From Grosmannia clavigera kw1407 (taxonomy: Eukaryota; Ascomycota; Sordariomycetes; Ophiostomatales; Ophiostomataceae): a stretch of DNA of 64,000 nt. Both the position numbers and the translations under genes were made by a program. Shown piece after piece: positions 11,025-21,381 of the stretch (positions within the stretch are counted from its first letter, which is position 1; each line of letters opens with the position of its first letter). Under the pieces are notes generated by a model, which had not been told where the DNA came from, did no database searches, and saw only the letters and a program-made list of their open reading frames with translations. The DNA is taken from positions 686,761 to 750,760 of the forward strand of contig NW_014040784.1 in NCBI RefSeq assembly GCF_000143105.1, given 5' to 3'.

Positions 11025-11276
11025 ACAGGGAGCCACCTATTGCGCCAACTGTTGAACGGCTGACTGCAATGCCTCAATTAGCATTTCTCTGATACGCCAG
11101 TCTTTCGCCTGCCCCTGCTGCCTGCATATTTGGCCTCCACCGTGGCGCAGCATGATTCGACGGATGAGCAAGACCGGGCATCAGGCATAAAAATCGTAGC
11201 TGCTGATGCGTTTTTTCTTTTTTCTTTTACCAGGTTTCTTTACCAGCGGATTTATTTTACATCAACAAACTTCCCA

Positions 11277-13302
11277 ATGAAACGGTACTGGTCGTACGAA
11301 ACCAAACGTCGTACATCGGCGAGCAATCTGTGCAAAAAGTGTCAGAAAATACCATTTCGGAACCTTCGTGATACCCCAGGCCCGTGTGATCTCAAGCTCA
11401 ATATTACCCTCAAAACTTTCCAGGCGTTACGTGGCCGGTCAAATTGCGTCCTCTGCACGTTTGTACTAGCTATAAATAAAGAGAAGTCTTCTTTTTATAG
11501 GTTTATATGCAGAAAGAGCCACTTTACCTTATGTGCTAAAAATGTCAGCTTCTGGGCTGACGACCCGATCGTGGTCTTTACGGCCTGTGAGGGAAAATCT
11601 ACAATATACCGGCAAATCACAAAGCCGCAAATAGACCCAAGTTTGATTCAGGAATGGCTGGACACTTGCCTCGCCCATCATGCCCAGTTGTGCCCAGCAC
11701 CAACTCCGCCAGACTCAGCCCTACACACGACGCACTTTCGCCTTATCGACGTGCGCCGATTCTGCATCGTACCAGCATCGATCCAGGACTCGTACGTAGC
11801 GCTTAGCTATGTCTGGGGCGAGACAGAAAACATCAGTCTAGAGAATAGCAACAAAGAAGATCTTACGCGGGAGGGAGGGCTCTTACGACAAAATGTCTGG
11901 GGCCAAATCCCCGATACGATCCGTGACGCCATACAACTCATGAGAAAACTGGGCCTGCAGTACCTATGGGTGGACTCACTCTGCCTAGTACAGGACGATC
12001 CCACTGACATGACGGGGGGCATACAGATGATGGACGTCATTTACGAGCAATCGCTCTTTACCATCATAGCCGCAAGTGGAACCGATGCGAACAGCGGCTT
12101 GCCTGGCGTGAAATATGGATCTCGCTTGACGTCGCCAATGTGTGAGCTGGAGCCAGATCTTTGCCTGCTGCGGGTAAAAAACTGGAAAAGAGATCTCTCC
12201 CGTTCGAAGTACAGCGAAAGAGCATGGACGTAAGTCGAGCGCGCACTCAGCATCCAATTACTCTTGATTTGAATAAGATGTTTAATCAGTTGCGGGCAGG
12301 TTGCAGGAATATGCACTTTCTCGTCGGCGCCTTATATTTCTCAACGACATGGTGTACTTCAATTGCCGAACATGCTCTTGCTCTGAAGACGTTGTCGGCA
12401 TGCCGGAGTGGGATGGAAAGTATGCTGATGTAGCACAACTCGATGACCCACGTCGCAACACCTTTGAACTGTTTTCTCTGATTGTTGGAACCTACGGCGA
12501 GCGACAGCTGTCTAAGCAGGAAGACGCTCTCAACGCTGTAGCGGGAGTCTGCGAGCGGCTAGCACGTAGGATGAAGTGCAAACTTCTACAAGGACTACCA
12601 ACCGCTGCTATGGACCTATATCTGCTCATTAACGTTTGGAGAAGAAAGCGGAGGCCCGGCTTCGCTAGCTGGTCCTGGGCCGGCTGGACCGGGGGGGTCT
12701 ATTTTGATCCTTCTCCGAATCTGCCACCGGATCAGATCAGCGCCTGGCTGGCCGAGGAAACCTGGATTGTGTGGTACCAACGGACGTGCAAGCCGGACGG
12801 TGCGGTGCTCGGACTAGTGTGGGATCCGGCCGAGAGCGCGGGCGAGCGAGGAGATATCAACTACGGCGACAACCGGAGGACTTTCCAGCAGGTCATTGCT
12901 CGTTGTGGTCTAGAAACGAGCTTTGACGATCTTGACACGTGGAAGACGCAGCCGTCAGTGGATCTTGCTTCCGAGTCTATTATTCCCTCTGCATATCCAG
13001 TTCTCCAGTTTTGGACGCTGGTGGTTAGCTACACTCTGACTTCGAAAATAGGCTTCTATGGCCTGAGTGGCCAATCCGGCGACGAGAGTGGCGCTATTTT
13101 GGGGGACTGCTTGCATTATACACTTATTCCAAGCGTAGCTGGCCAGTTCGCCATCCTCTCTAGGGTCTCTGATATTCACGCTGAAAAAACAGAGACTCAA
13201 ATTTACAAAGATATTTGCTCGCGGTCCGAGATCGTGGCGGACAACATTATGTTTTATGCCCTTTACATTGAGTGGGAAAACGGTGTGGCCGAAAGGAGGT
13301 GA
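11277..13302 (+). CDS. HET-domain protein
   Basis: Two exons (11277-12229, 12300-13302) joined by a 70-nt phase-2 intron (GTAAGT donor) encode 651 residues. The N-terminus has two CXXC pairs (NLCKKCQ, SNCVLC), common at the start of HET proteins and possibly metal-binding. The HET domain begins near residue 170 (YVALSYVWGETENI), continues through IPDTIRDAIQLMRKLGLQYLWVDSLCLVQDD and YEQSLFTIIAASGTDANSGLPG, and ends with RAWTLQEYALSRR, which spans the splice junction and confirms it. The C-terminal half includes RPGFASWSWAGW, also typical. HET proteins act in non-self recognition and programmed cell death; the partner is unknown. The first 400 bases are more AT-rich than the rest. The frame is open 49 codons upstream of the chosen ATG. 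It follows a decayed HET gene and precedes an ankyrin gene on the same strand. Confidence 0.88.
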
Positions 13303-14090
13303 TTCACTTATATACGTGCAGAATGCTTGACCGATTCGCTCTCTCCGCCCGAGTGGAAAGAGATCGTGCTTGGGTGAGGGGTAGTTGAATGAGTGGACAT
13401 TAGTTTTCAAGCGAGGAAGCGATACTAACGAAACCTGATCTGTGATCTATTATTGAGATGGCGCAAGGTGGTGTTGGCAGTGGATCCGTTATCTGTGTGA
13501 CGTATGCACGGGCCATCTGGCAGAGATTTTGGTCTGCTGCCTGTTTGGCTGTTTGGCTGCAAGGATGCAGCGACGTGCTGAAACAGCACAGAGCGGTTGT
13601 GCTTGGGCCGGACAGGTGTGGCACAAGGACAGTGGATACGGAGGGATCTGGCAGCAGACGGGTGGTCGAACCAAGAAGCGCGAGGGTGCGCCGACGTGCA
13701 TTCAGTGGGGATCGGGCAGCAATAGAGTGGTGCTGTTCCACATCTGCTGGCGTCGGCTCAGCTTTGATGGCACCCTAGGCCAGAGCGAGCGGGTGTCTGG
13801 GTATCCGCAGCGGTGGCGTAGGGAAAACAAAAGCGAGCGTGGCGGCACGCCCTCTCCAGGCAGACCGTCCGGCATCACAAGCACGCTGGCGATTCCGCCC
13901 ACAAAAAATGGAGTGCACCCAGCGGCAGAGTCCAGCTGGCTTTGGCCTGACGGTGGCCGCCAGGACGGCCAGGACTGCGAGGAGAGCAGGCCGTGTCTGC
14001 ATTGACCGCTTCGGTATCTACCTCAACTCCAGAGCAAGAGGCACAAAGAGCACAAAGAGCACAAGAAGCACCGGAAGCACCGAGAGCCGG
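13303..14090. other. Intergenic region before the ankyrin gene
   Basis: No supportable gene. Overlapping open frames on both strands (for example 13529-14005) carry no recognisable domain. A short tandem array of GCACAAAGA-like units lies at about 14041-14065, directly before the ankyrin gene start. The ankyrin frame is open back to an ATG at 13839, so a longer N-terminus cannot be excluded. Confidence 0.45.
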
Positions 14091-16460
14091 ATGTGGTCGC
14101 TGCGCAGAAAGTTGACGTCTCGTGTTGTAGGCACAGCCCGGGGCGACGTCGACGACCCGGCGCCATCGAGCATGCCGAGCATGCCGAGCATGCCGAGCCT
14201 GCACCTGCCATGGCACCTCGACCGGTTGCGGTTCCGGATCCGGTTGCCGGCCTGGCCGTTTGGCCGCTTGGCCGTCTGGTACCTGCTGACGGGCATGCTG
14301 GCAGTCGGCCTGCTGATGGTCTGGCTGCTGGCGGCCTGGCTGCTGGAGCGGCCACGAACACGCCGCCATGCCCCGGTCGACCCGGAGAGCTGTCTGGTCG
14401 ACGCGCTCGAGGACGCGGTCGAGCACGGCGATGGACCCGGCACCGAGCGGGCCATCGAGCAGGGCGTCGACATCGACCACGTCTACAGCGACGGCCTGAC
14501 GGCCCTGCACCTGGCTGCCGAGTACGGCCACGTCGACGTGGTGCGCGTGCTGGTCAAGCACGGTGCCGCCTTCAAGACGGGACCCATCGGCGCCACGCCG
14601 CTCTTCTTTGCCGCCCAGCGAGGCCATGCCGACATCACCCAGCTGCTGCTCGACCATGGCGCCGACACTACTGCTACGCTCTACAACGGTTACACCCCGC
14701 TGCACCTGGCTGCCCAGAACGGCCATGCCGAGGTCTCGCGCCTGCTGTTTGTGCATGCTGCCGGCCTCGAGACCGTGACCACGACCGCTTCCGCTTCCAC
14801 GTCCGCGTCTACGCCCACCCTCTCTCCCCTTCACCTGGCCACCTACTTCCGCCACACCGCCGTCGCTGCTGCCCTTTTACAGGCTGGCGCCAGCCCCAAC
14901 GTCATCGCCGACGACGACGTCGCCCCGCTGCACGTCGCCGCCCAGACCGGCTGTGCGGACATTGCCCGTCTGCTGCTCGAGCACGGCGCCGACATTCACG
15001 CCCTGTTCGACGACGCGTCCACGCCACTGCACGTGGCCGCCCGTGCTGGCCATGCCGACGTTGCCGCTTTGTTACTGCAGCTGCACGCCGACATCCGTGC
15101 CCGCTCCGATGACGGGTCCACGCCGCTGCATGAAGCTGCTAGCACTGGTCACGACGATGTTGTCGGTCTGCTGCTGCGCCACGGCGCCGATATCCATGCC
15201 CGCCAAAAGGACGGACCCATGCCGCTGCATCTCGCTGTCGTTGCCGCCCACACGGCCGTCGTCCGTCGGCTGCTCCGTTCCGGTGCCGATCCCAATGCGC
15301 CTGGTGACGATCAGGGCACCACGCCCATCCATCTTGCCGCCCAGACCGGCTGCGTGCCCGTTCTCGCCCTCCTCCTCGCCTCTACTCACTCTACCACACC
15401 CCCCAACTCCTCTGTCAACGCCCGCCGCGCCGACGGCCGCACTCCTCTCCACTTTGCCGCCCACGAAGAGCGTCGGCTGGCCGCCCGCCTGCTGCTCGCC
15501 CATGGCGCCGCCGTCAACCCCATCGACGACTATGACGCCACCCCCTACGACGAGAGCATGCGCCAGACCCAGACTGTCGCCGACCTGCTCGTCTGGCACG
15601 GTGGCCGCCCCGTCGACACGTCACGGCCCGGCCTCAAGCGCCTCGGCGATCCCGCCACTCAGGATGGTCACGTGATCCGACACGCAACTGACATCTATAT
15701 GCTGGAAGACCAAGACGATGACGGCGACGACAGCAACGAGAAGATGTCGCTGCTGCACGCCGCCTACGAGGGCGACAGCGCCGTGGTGGAGCAGCTGCTC
15801 CGCGCCGCGACAGCGGACCCCAAGGTCCAGCGCAGTCTCGACGGTGCCACCGCTCTGCACCTTGCCGCCCAGCAGGGTCACGTGACAGTCGTGAAGCTGC
15901 TGTTGGAGAATGGCGCCGATGCGAGCAGCAAAACGCTCGACGACACGACAGCGCTGCACCTGGCGGCTTACTACGGCCACGCCGACGTCACGACAGCACT
16001 GCTGCAGCACGGCGCAGCCGGCACGGCGTGCAACGCCGACGGGATGACGGCGCTGCATCTGGCCGCGCAGCAGGGCCACGAGCCGGCGGTGACGCTGCTG
16101 CTGACGGAGAGCGACGCCGATGTCGATGCTGCCACTCGCGGAAACACGACGCCGCTGCACCTCGCAGCTGAGAGCGGCCACACTGGCTGCGTGGGCCTCC
16201 TGCTGGCCGCCGGTGCCACCGTTTCGGCCGTCACCCGCGATGGTGTCACACCCCTGCACCTGGCTGCTCAGGGCGGCCACGAGGCCACGGCGGCTCTCTT
16301 GGTTGAGCATCAGGCCGACGTGCGCGCGCATGTCCGCCGCACCGGCGCCACGCCCTTGCACCTCGCGGCCGCCCGCGGACACAGCAGCGTGATGAGGCTG
16401 CTGACGCGCAGCGGTGGCGCCACACACGCCGAGCGCGAGCCGACCGATGGGCCGACTTGA
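14091..16460 (+). CDS. Membrane-anchored ankyrin-repeat protein
   Basis: Single exon for 789 residues. After a basic N-terminus comes a short SMP-SMP-SMP repeat (three tandem AGCATGCCG units near 14169-14195), then a hydrophobic segment of about 25 residues (near residues 64-88: LAVWYLL...VWLLAAWLL) that should span a membrane. The rest is about 18 ankyrin repeats of the TPLHLAAQNGH...LLL.HGAD type, in two blocks separated by an acidic linker (DQDDDGDDSNEK, near residue 540). Ankyrin repeats bind other proteins; here no effector domain is fused, so a scaffold or receptor-like role is inference. The start at 14091 is preferred because the frame upstream is compositionally poor; 13839 is the alternative. 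The gene shares its strand and neighbourhood with two HET genes. Strong codon bias to C/G third positions. Confidence 0.85.
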   Translation: MWSLRRKLTSRVVGTARGDVDDPAPSSMPSMPSMPSLHLPWHLDRLRFRIRLPAWPFGRLAVWYLLTGMLAVGLLMVWLLAAWLLERPRTRRHAPVDPESCLVDALEDAVEHGDGPGTERAIEQGVDIDHVYSDGLTALHLAAEYGHVDVVRVLVKHGAAFKTGPIGATPLFFAAQRGHADITQLLLDHGADTTATLYNGYTPLHLAAQNGHAEVSRLLFVHAAGLETVTTTASASTSASTPTLSPLHLATYFRHTAVAAALLQAGASPNVIADDDVAPLHVAAQTGCADIARLLLEHGADIHALFDDASTPLHVAARAGHADVAALLLQLHADIRARSDDGSTPLHEAASTGHDDVVGLLLRHGADIHARQKDGPMPLHLAVVAAHTAVVRRLLRSGADPNAPGDDQGTTPIHLAAQTGCVPVLALLLASTHSTTPPNSSVNARRADGRTPLHFAAHEERRLAARLLLAHGAAVNPIDDYDATPYDESMRQTQTVADLLVWHGGRPVDTSRPGLKRLGDPATQDGHVIRHATDIYMLEDQDDDGDDSNEKMSLLHAAYEGDSAVVEQLLRAATADPKVQRSLDGATALHLAAQQGHVTVVKLLLENGADASSKTLDDTTALHLAAYYGHADVTTALLQHGAAGTACNADGMTALHLAAQQGHEPAVTLLLTESDADVDAATRGNTTPLHLAAESGHTGCVGLLLAAGATVSAVTRDGVTPLHLAAQGGHEATAALLVEHQADVRAHVRRTGATPLHLAAARGHSSVMRLLTRSGGATHAEREPTDGPT

Positions 16461-16540
16461 CGCGCAGAAACGAGACTGGCCAATGCCACACCCAACAGCA
16501 CTTGTACATACAGACACAGGACTGAAGTTTTTGTTTTCTG

Positions 16541-16842
16541 TTTTCTTTCTTTTTTTTTTCTTTTTTTTTCTTTTTTTCTTTTTTTTCTTTTTTTTCTTTT
16601 TTTTCTTTTTTTTCTTTTTTTTCTTTTTTTTCTTTTTTTTCTTTTTTTCTTTTTTTCTTTTTTTCTTTTTTTCTTTTTTTCTTTTTTTCTTTTTTTCTTT
16701 TTTTTCTTTTTTTTCTTTTTCTTTTCTTTTTTCTTTTTTTCTTTTTTCTTTTTTTTCTTTTTTTTTCTTCTTTCTTTTTTTTCTTTTTTTTCTTTTTTTT
16801 CTTTTTTTTCTTCTTTCTTTTCTCTTCTTTCTTTTTTCTTTT
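16541..16842. repeat. Homopyrimidine (CTTTTTTTT)n tract
   Basis: On the plus strand 302 consecutive bases are only C or T, mostly units of one C followed by seven or eight T. A less pure pyrimidine run continues to about 16870 and a shorter one lies at 16978-16996. It begins 80 bases after the ankyrin stop codon and lies between convergent genes. Such mirror-like polypurine/polypyrimidine DNA can adopt triplex structure; that is known chemistry, not shown here. The 16461-17023 gap holds no gene. Confidence 0.95.
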
Positions 16843-17023
16843 GTCCTCTCTCTTTCCTATTCCTCTTTCACGAGAACGCACGACAGCACATGGGTATGGA
16901 CTATTCGGCACAGGAGACAGCAAGACGTGGAACCGCTTGGCAATGTCTAGATTGGAGTTCCGGGTTACTTAGGGTTCTTTTTTCTTTTTCTTTTTCATAC
17001 CAAATGCAACTACTTTCTCCCCG

Positions 17024-18171
17024 CTAGTACGGCACAAACGTCTCCCAGCCGTCCCAGAGGCTGACTAGCAGGCTGCGCTCGCCCTTCCACGGTGTCCGCG
17101 CGTGCTGCACCGTGTAGTTGTCTACCAGGGCGACGTCGCCGGCCTGCCACGGCACCAAGAACCGGATGTCCTCCTGGATCTGCAGCAGCCGCTCCAAGTC
17201 GGCCGTCGGGATCGCCGTGCCGTCGCCAAACGTCGTCGGCAAGTGCACGCCGCCATCGATGCCGCGGTGCGGTGGTGCCAGGGCCTGTCGGTCGCGCTGC
17301 CGTCCGTACACGCCCGAGAGACCGTTGAAGAACGTCGGCCGGCCCGTTGCTGCGATCCGTCGGATCGCCGGCAGCCGCTGCAGCACGTACAGTGCCCCGT
17401 TGGCCTGCCACTCGCCCTCGGCCTGCTGCCGCGTCCGCAGCACGGCCTCGACCTTGCGACGCTGTGTCGCCGTCGAGTCGCCCTCGACAATGTCAAAGCC
17501 GTACGAGTCCCTCCGGTTCCACCCGATCGTCTTCGCCTCCACGTCTGCCTTGGCCGGAAAGTACTGCCGCCCGATGATGCCCTTCGCAGCCAGGTCTGCG
17601 ATAAACGCGGGAAGCTCGGCCACCAGCCGGTCGTACAGCTCCAGCGACGACAGCAGTGGCGTCTGTCCGCCCTCCGTCGGCACCTTTTCCGCGTGAAAGA
17701 ACAGCGCCCCCGGGAAGTATGCGCTGCGCCCGTACTCGTTGTGGAAGTAGAACCGCACGTGTGCTGGCTCCTCGTTGGCCGTCTTGACCAGCGGCGTGAT
17801 CGTCGACCGCTTGCCCGAGAGGCCGACCTCGACGTGTGGCCTCGGCAGCCCGAACGATCGCACAAGTCGGTCCAGGTCCGCCGCACCGTCCACCGGAAAG
17901 CCCCGAAACAGGATCGCTCCGTCCGCTACTTGTCAGCTGTGCAGAGACTAGATCGGCGTGATGCTTGCTCACGATCGCGCAGGAGCTGCTGGAACATTTG
18001 GCCGTCCGCGAGCTGCTGGAAATGCGCCGCCGCTTCTTCAACAGACCCAAACTCTGTCCCGCTCCTAGGCCGGATCCCGAGCGGAAAGACCTTTCCGTGC
18101 ACCAGCCGGCTCCCGGCGATCTCAAACGTCTCTAGCAGGGAGCCGGACAGGTCTACAGCTTGCGTGGCCAT
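17024..18171 (-). CDS. TauD/TfdA-type Fe(II)/2-oxoglutarate dioxygenase
   Basis: Two exons (18171-17973, 17925-17024) with a 47-nt phase-1 intron encode 366 residues. The intron ends in two possible AGs three bases apart; I take the one at 17926. Iron ligands appear as His128-X-Glu130 in FYFHNEYGR and distal His341 in YTVQHARTPWKGER, with Arg350 positioned for 2-oxoglutarate. The pattern (GAILFRGFPV near the N-terminus, HAR...R at the C-terminus) fits the TauD superfamily, with fungal members close to the HXE variant of clavaminate synthase-like proteins. Substrate unknown. No targeting signal. A MULE transposon is inserted about 200 bases upstream of the start codon, so its promoter may have been altered. 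The 3' end converges on the homopyrimidine tract. Confidence 0.88.
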
Positions 18172-18370
18172 TGGGATACCGGGTGAGGGTGTAGGGGCTA
18201 TGGTCTTCTTTGTTTCTTACGACAGCAAGCGTTCATCAATTTCAAGAAAGTCTCTTAAACGATCTTCGCTCTTTCCCGTCACATCGCTGCGCGAGGAAGC
18301 GGAATCGGCGTTGCGGCATAAGCATCCCCAATGATACCATCGACGTCTCAGAGAGTCACGTGACTGATGG

Positions 18371-18379
18371 AAATGGATC
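18371..18379. repeat. Target-site duplication, left copy
   Basis: AAATGGATC immediately precedes the transposon and recurs exactly after its right end at 20396-20404. A 9-bp duplication is characteristic of Mutator-like elements. Confidence 0.9.
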
Positions 18380-18420
18380 AACGTCCCTTAATTGCGCCGA
18401 AAAACTTGCGATCACATGAC
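18380..18420. repeat. Left terminal inverted repeat of the MULE
   Basis: Its inner 33 bases (from TTAATTGCGCCG to GATCACATGAC) match the reverse complement of the right repeat with one C/T difference; the outer 8 bases match at 5 positions. Confidence 0.9.
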
Positions 18421-20178
18421 CAAAATGTCTCCACTTTTGTCTGCCAAGATGGCACCTATTAAACAACATTCTGTCAGTGACATGTAAATTTCGAGAAAAA
18501 CACCAGTCGTATACCTCAGCTGCACACTGTCGGTGAATAGTAGCAGCGTTATGCAAGGTGCCATTTGCATCCGGTAGAAAAGGGTGCCTGTTGAAATGCC
18601 GACTAAAGATCTCAAGAAGGGTGTTTTTGTCTTCTTTTGAGGAAACCTCAAGTCTCTCCTTCTCGTCTAGAGACTCAGTCCGTACTGTACAGCTGCAAGT
18701 ATTATACCGATGTGGCCCATCTGGGCGCCGAATTGGCAAGGAGCCCCAGCATATCTCCAAATGAGGTACTAGTTGCTGGGCTTCTTCTAGGTGGTACTTG
18801 CTTTAAGTGTTGGTCTTTGCCGAGCTATTGATTTTCGTTCTAATAGCTCTTTTGGCGTGCCAAAAACATAGCTGAATCGTTGCCTCATTGAATGTGCTTT
18901 GAATAGCAGATATCTCGGATTGATCCTTATCGCAGCCAAAGAAGACGGGCTGCATACCATAGCCTTTTAGCGTAGCTAAAAAGGCTTTAAGAATAGCTGT
19001 AATAGCTCCAGGTTCAGCTTCTTTTTTGCCTTTTTTAAAGGGCAAAGTCTAAAGAAAAAGATACGCTAATGGCATACCCGTTCCATCAACTTCAACCAAC
19101 ACAGCAAACAAATCCATTGCCGCGTTATTTGTGCCAAATGTTGAATCTATCGAGGCTTCTTTTGCGCTTTGGGCTAGCATTTTGATGGTTTTATTAATAA
19201 ACAATGCTAGGCCTCGACAATTACCGTGAGTATATTCAAAAGATTTGATAGCAGCTGGGTACTCAAGAAGAAGCTTCTGTGCAGAGATATACTGGTCTTT
19301 ATCACGGTTCCACAGACGTTTGTTTGCTTTCCGCCAGCGGTAATAGATCTGTGCTTGTGTGATAGTTTGGAAGCTAGAAATCTGCCAAGATTAGAAGTCG
19401 TGGTAGATCTCTGAGGGCGTGCGAGAGGCGGTCTAGCTTTTAATAAACTCTATCGCTTCTAGCGTTAATTTAATATTAACGTAGGACGGATGGTGCTTGT
19501 GCTGAAAAGAAGCATTTAAAGTAGAGTTGTTAAAGTCTACTAAAAACCCGAATCTGCCATTATATGTATATCTCTTCCTTTTCCGGCCATCTCGTTGTGC
19601 TTCTTAGATTTGACGGTCAAGTGCAGCATCCTAGGCACAGCGGAACCGAAAGGAGACTGTACTGGCATTGCTGTATTTGCTTTTGTGCAAAAGCCTGTAC
19701 CCGCCTATCTTCCAAAGCAGATCTGCTAGATCTGTGATCACAGTTTGATTTGTCTCCGAATCCGGATTAGAGTTGTCAAAAGACATAGGCAGATCAACAA
19801 GTCGAAAGGTATAGTCGGCAGAACAGTCAATAGAGTCCTCCTGCTTTGTATTAGTATATATTTACAGGTAAAACATTAACAAAACGTACATTATCCTGCC
19901 AGTCTTCAACCTCTGCAAGAAAGTCTTCCCAATCGGTAAAAGCCACAGCCTGTACACTAGCCTTTCTTTTCGTGCTATGCTTAAGGCAGGTTTTTTTTCA
20001 AGCTGCCGCTTAAACTGGCACCAAATTCGGAAGCAGGAAGCTCTTTCCGGCACTTGGATCAAAAGCTCACGCCCAAAGACGCAGGGCCAGGTAGCGCAAT
20101 AGCAGGATCGTCTATATAATAGTATTAGAGAGGCCCTAGTAAAGCAAGAAAAGGCTGTACTTACTATTAGACATTTTG
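18380..20178 (-). pseudogene. MULE transposase, multiply interrupted
   Basis: Reading on the minus strand, a single frame runs from about 19850 to the left terminal repeat and is interrupted by stops ending at 19633, 19606, 19435, 19393, 19051 and 18805, all TAG or TAA. Between them the MULE transposase core is clear: IDSTFGTNNAAMDLFAVLVEVDG (first catalytic Asp), FFGCDKDQSEISAIQ (second Asp), then the IQLCFWHAKRAI motif, and later AAEVYDWC. Upstream, a probable intron (GTACGT donor, TACTAAT branch, AGCAG acceptor, near 19850-19910) joins an exon containing FTDWEDFLAEVEDW; the start may be the ATG at 20178. Cannot be translated as is. Confidence 0.88.
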
Positions 20179-20354
20179 GCATACTAGTAAAACGCAATTG
20201 GTGTGCGCCGGCGCTGTTGTGCAGGGTGGTGCAGGGTCAGGGTGGTGCAGGGTGAATAAAGATGATTAGGGGGGGCTGAAAAAAAAAAACGGGGGCGCGA
20301 ACGCGCGATAAAAGTAAACAAAACAAAATATTTGTCAGAAATGTCACGTTTCTA

Positions 20355-20395
20355 GTCATGTGATCGCAAATTTTTCGGCGCAATTAACGAACGAT
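20355..20395. repeat. Right terminal inverted repeat of the MULE
   Basis: Reverse complement of the left repeat at 18380-18420, 37 of 41 positions identical. Confidence 0.9.
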
Positions 20396-20404
20396 AAATG
20401 GATC
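20396..20404. repeat. Target-site duplication, right copy
   Basis: AAATGGATC, identical to 18371-18379. Confidence 0.9.
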
Positions 20405-21381
20405 GCCTGTCAACTCGACGCAGCGGGGAGAGCAACTATGGGTGCGGACATGCGGAATCTCTACAGCCAGGACTGGCTGTGAGTTGACACCTAAGAAGCG
20501 GCATTTTGCTCTGCTGGCAAAAGGAGGTTGTCGGGCAGTACTCGTAACCAGCACAAGTAAGCACTGTACTTAATCCGGTGTATCGTAGAACCCGAATACT
20601 ACGTAAAGTGGGTGGCTCCCGATATAGCTTCTAATTATCGCCTGTGAGTCACTCGACCCGTCCAAGTGGCTTCAATATATGCCAACGCAGACATACATTG
20701 TCCCCCTGCGGCTTTTCCTCTTTCGACCCCGTGACCACATCCAAATCGTCGTGTGATAGTTGGCACGGGGCATACGAGTACGACAAGCCACCCTATCGGG
20801 TTGGCTGTTCTACGAATTACATGCAGGCCCGTATTTCGGGTTTTAAGCGCAAGAAACATGCTGTATGCGAGTGCGAGTGCACAGTTTATAAAGCACTGTA
20901 CGCACTGTATATTTCACTCTGAGGCTGACTTTTGAAGCAAGACGCTAAAATATGATCTAGGTACAGAGATAGGTGAGAGGAGAAAGAGACGGGAGAGCAT
21001 ACGCGTTTGGCATAGATAAAACTAAGACTAGATGTATGCCCTCTTAAGATAAGAGAGGTTAAAAAGACTATATTTCGTTTCCTCCGGGTAATCAGCTGAG
21101 CTGGCCCGCCAGCATCAACGTTTTCATGCGAAAAGTCATCTGAAGACGGACACCTCCTTTGTCCCAAACGCAGGGCCTTGTGCATCTGGCCTGTTTCGGT
21201 TGACCGTTGTGAGGTTCGCCTCTTTCGACAACCATTAGCAGAAGGGAGATTGAGCACCTGAGTACACTGAAGCTTTCCTTTGCTATGCGGAGTACACCCC
21301 GCTTTGGCCAGAACGATTTATTTTAGCAGGCTGTTTGCCGGGCTTTTCTTTGCTAGCATCGGCCCAATTATCATTCAATCG
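20405..21381. other. Intergenic region between transposon and tRNA
   Basis: No supportable gene. The open frame 20886-21257 (minus) has no recognisable domain. I see no second transposon end here. Confidence 0.5.

Larger units (their letters stand above)
18380..20395. mobile_element. Mutator-like (MULE) DNA transposon, 2,016 bp, inactivated
   Basis: Bounded by 41-bp terminal inverted repeats (37 of 41 positions identical) and a perfect 9-bp target duplication AAATGGATC. The interior carries a minus-strand transposase reading frame with MULE signatures, broken by six stop codons that are all TAG or TAA. The element is more AT-rich than its surroundings. All stops can be derived from CAG or CAA by C-to-T change, as expected of RIP. 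It is short for an autonomous fungal MULE, so the 3' part of the transposase may also be lost. It sits between the TauD gene and tRNA-Glu copy 2. Confidence 0.92.

Noticed and set aside
16246..16950. Poly-Lys (minus) and poly-Phe (plus) open frames
   Set aside because: They are translations of the homopyrimidine tract, open only because the repeat contains no stop codon.
18380..20395. hAT element as the identity of the transposon
   Set aside because: hAT elements make 8-bp duplications and have short terminal repeats; here the duplication is 9 bp, the repeats are 41 bp and the CFWHAKRAI motif is MULE-type.
7560..21381. Giant cargo-carrying element (Starship type) bounded by the tRNA copies
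   Set aside because: No tyrosine recombinase (DUF3435) captain gene and no terminal repeats were seen at the interval ends.
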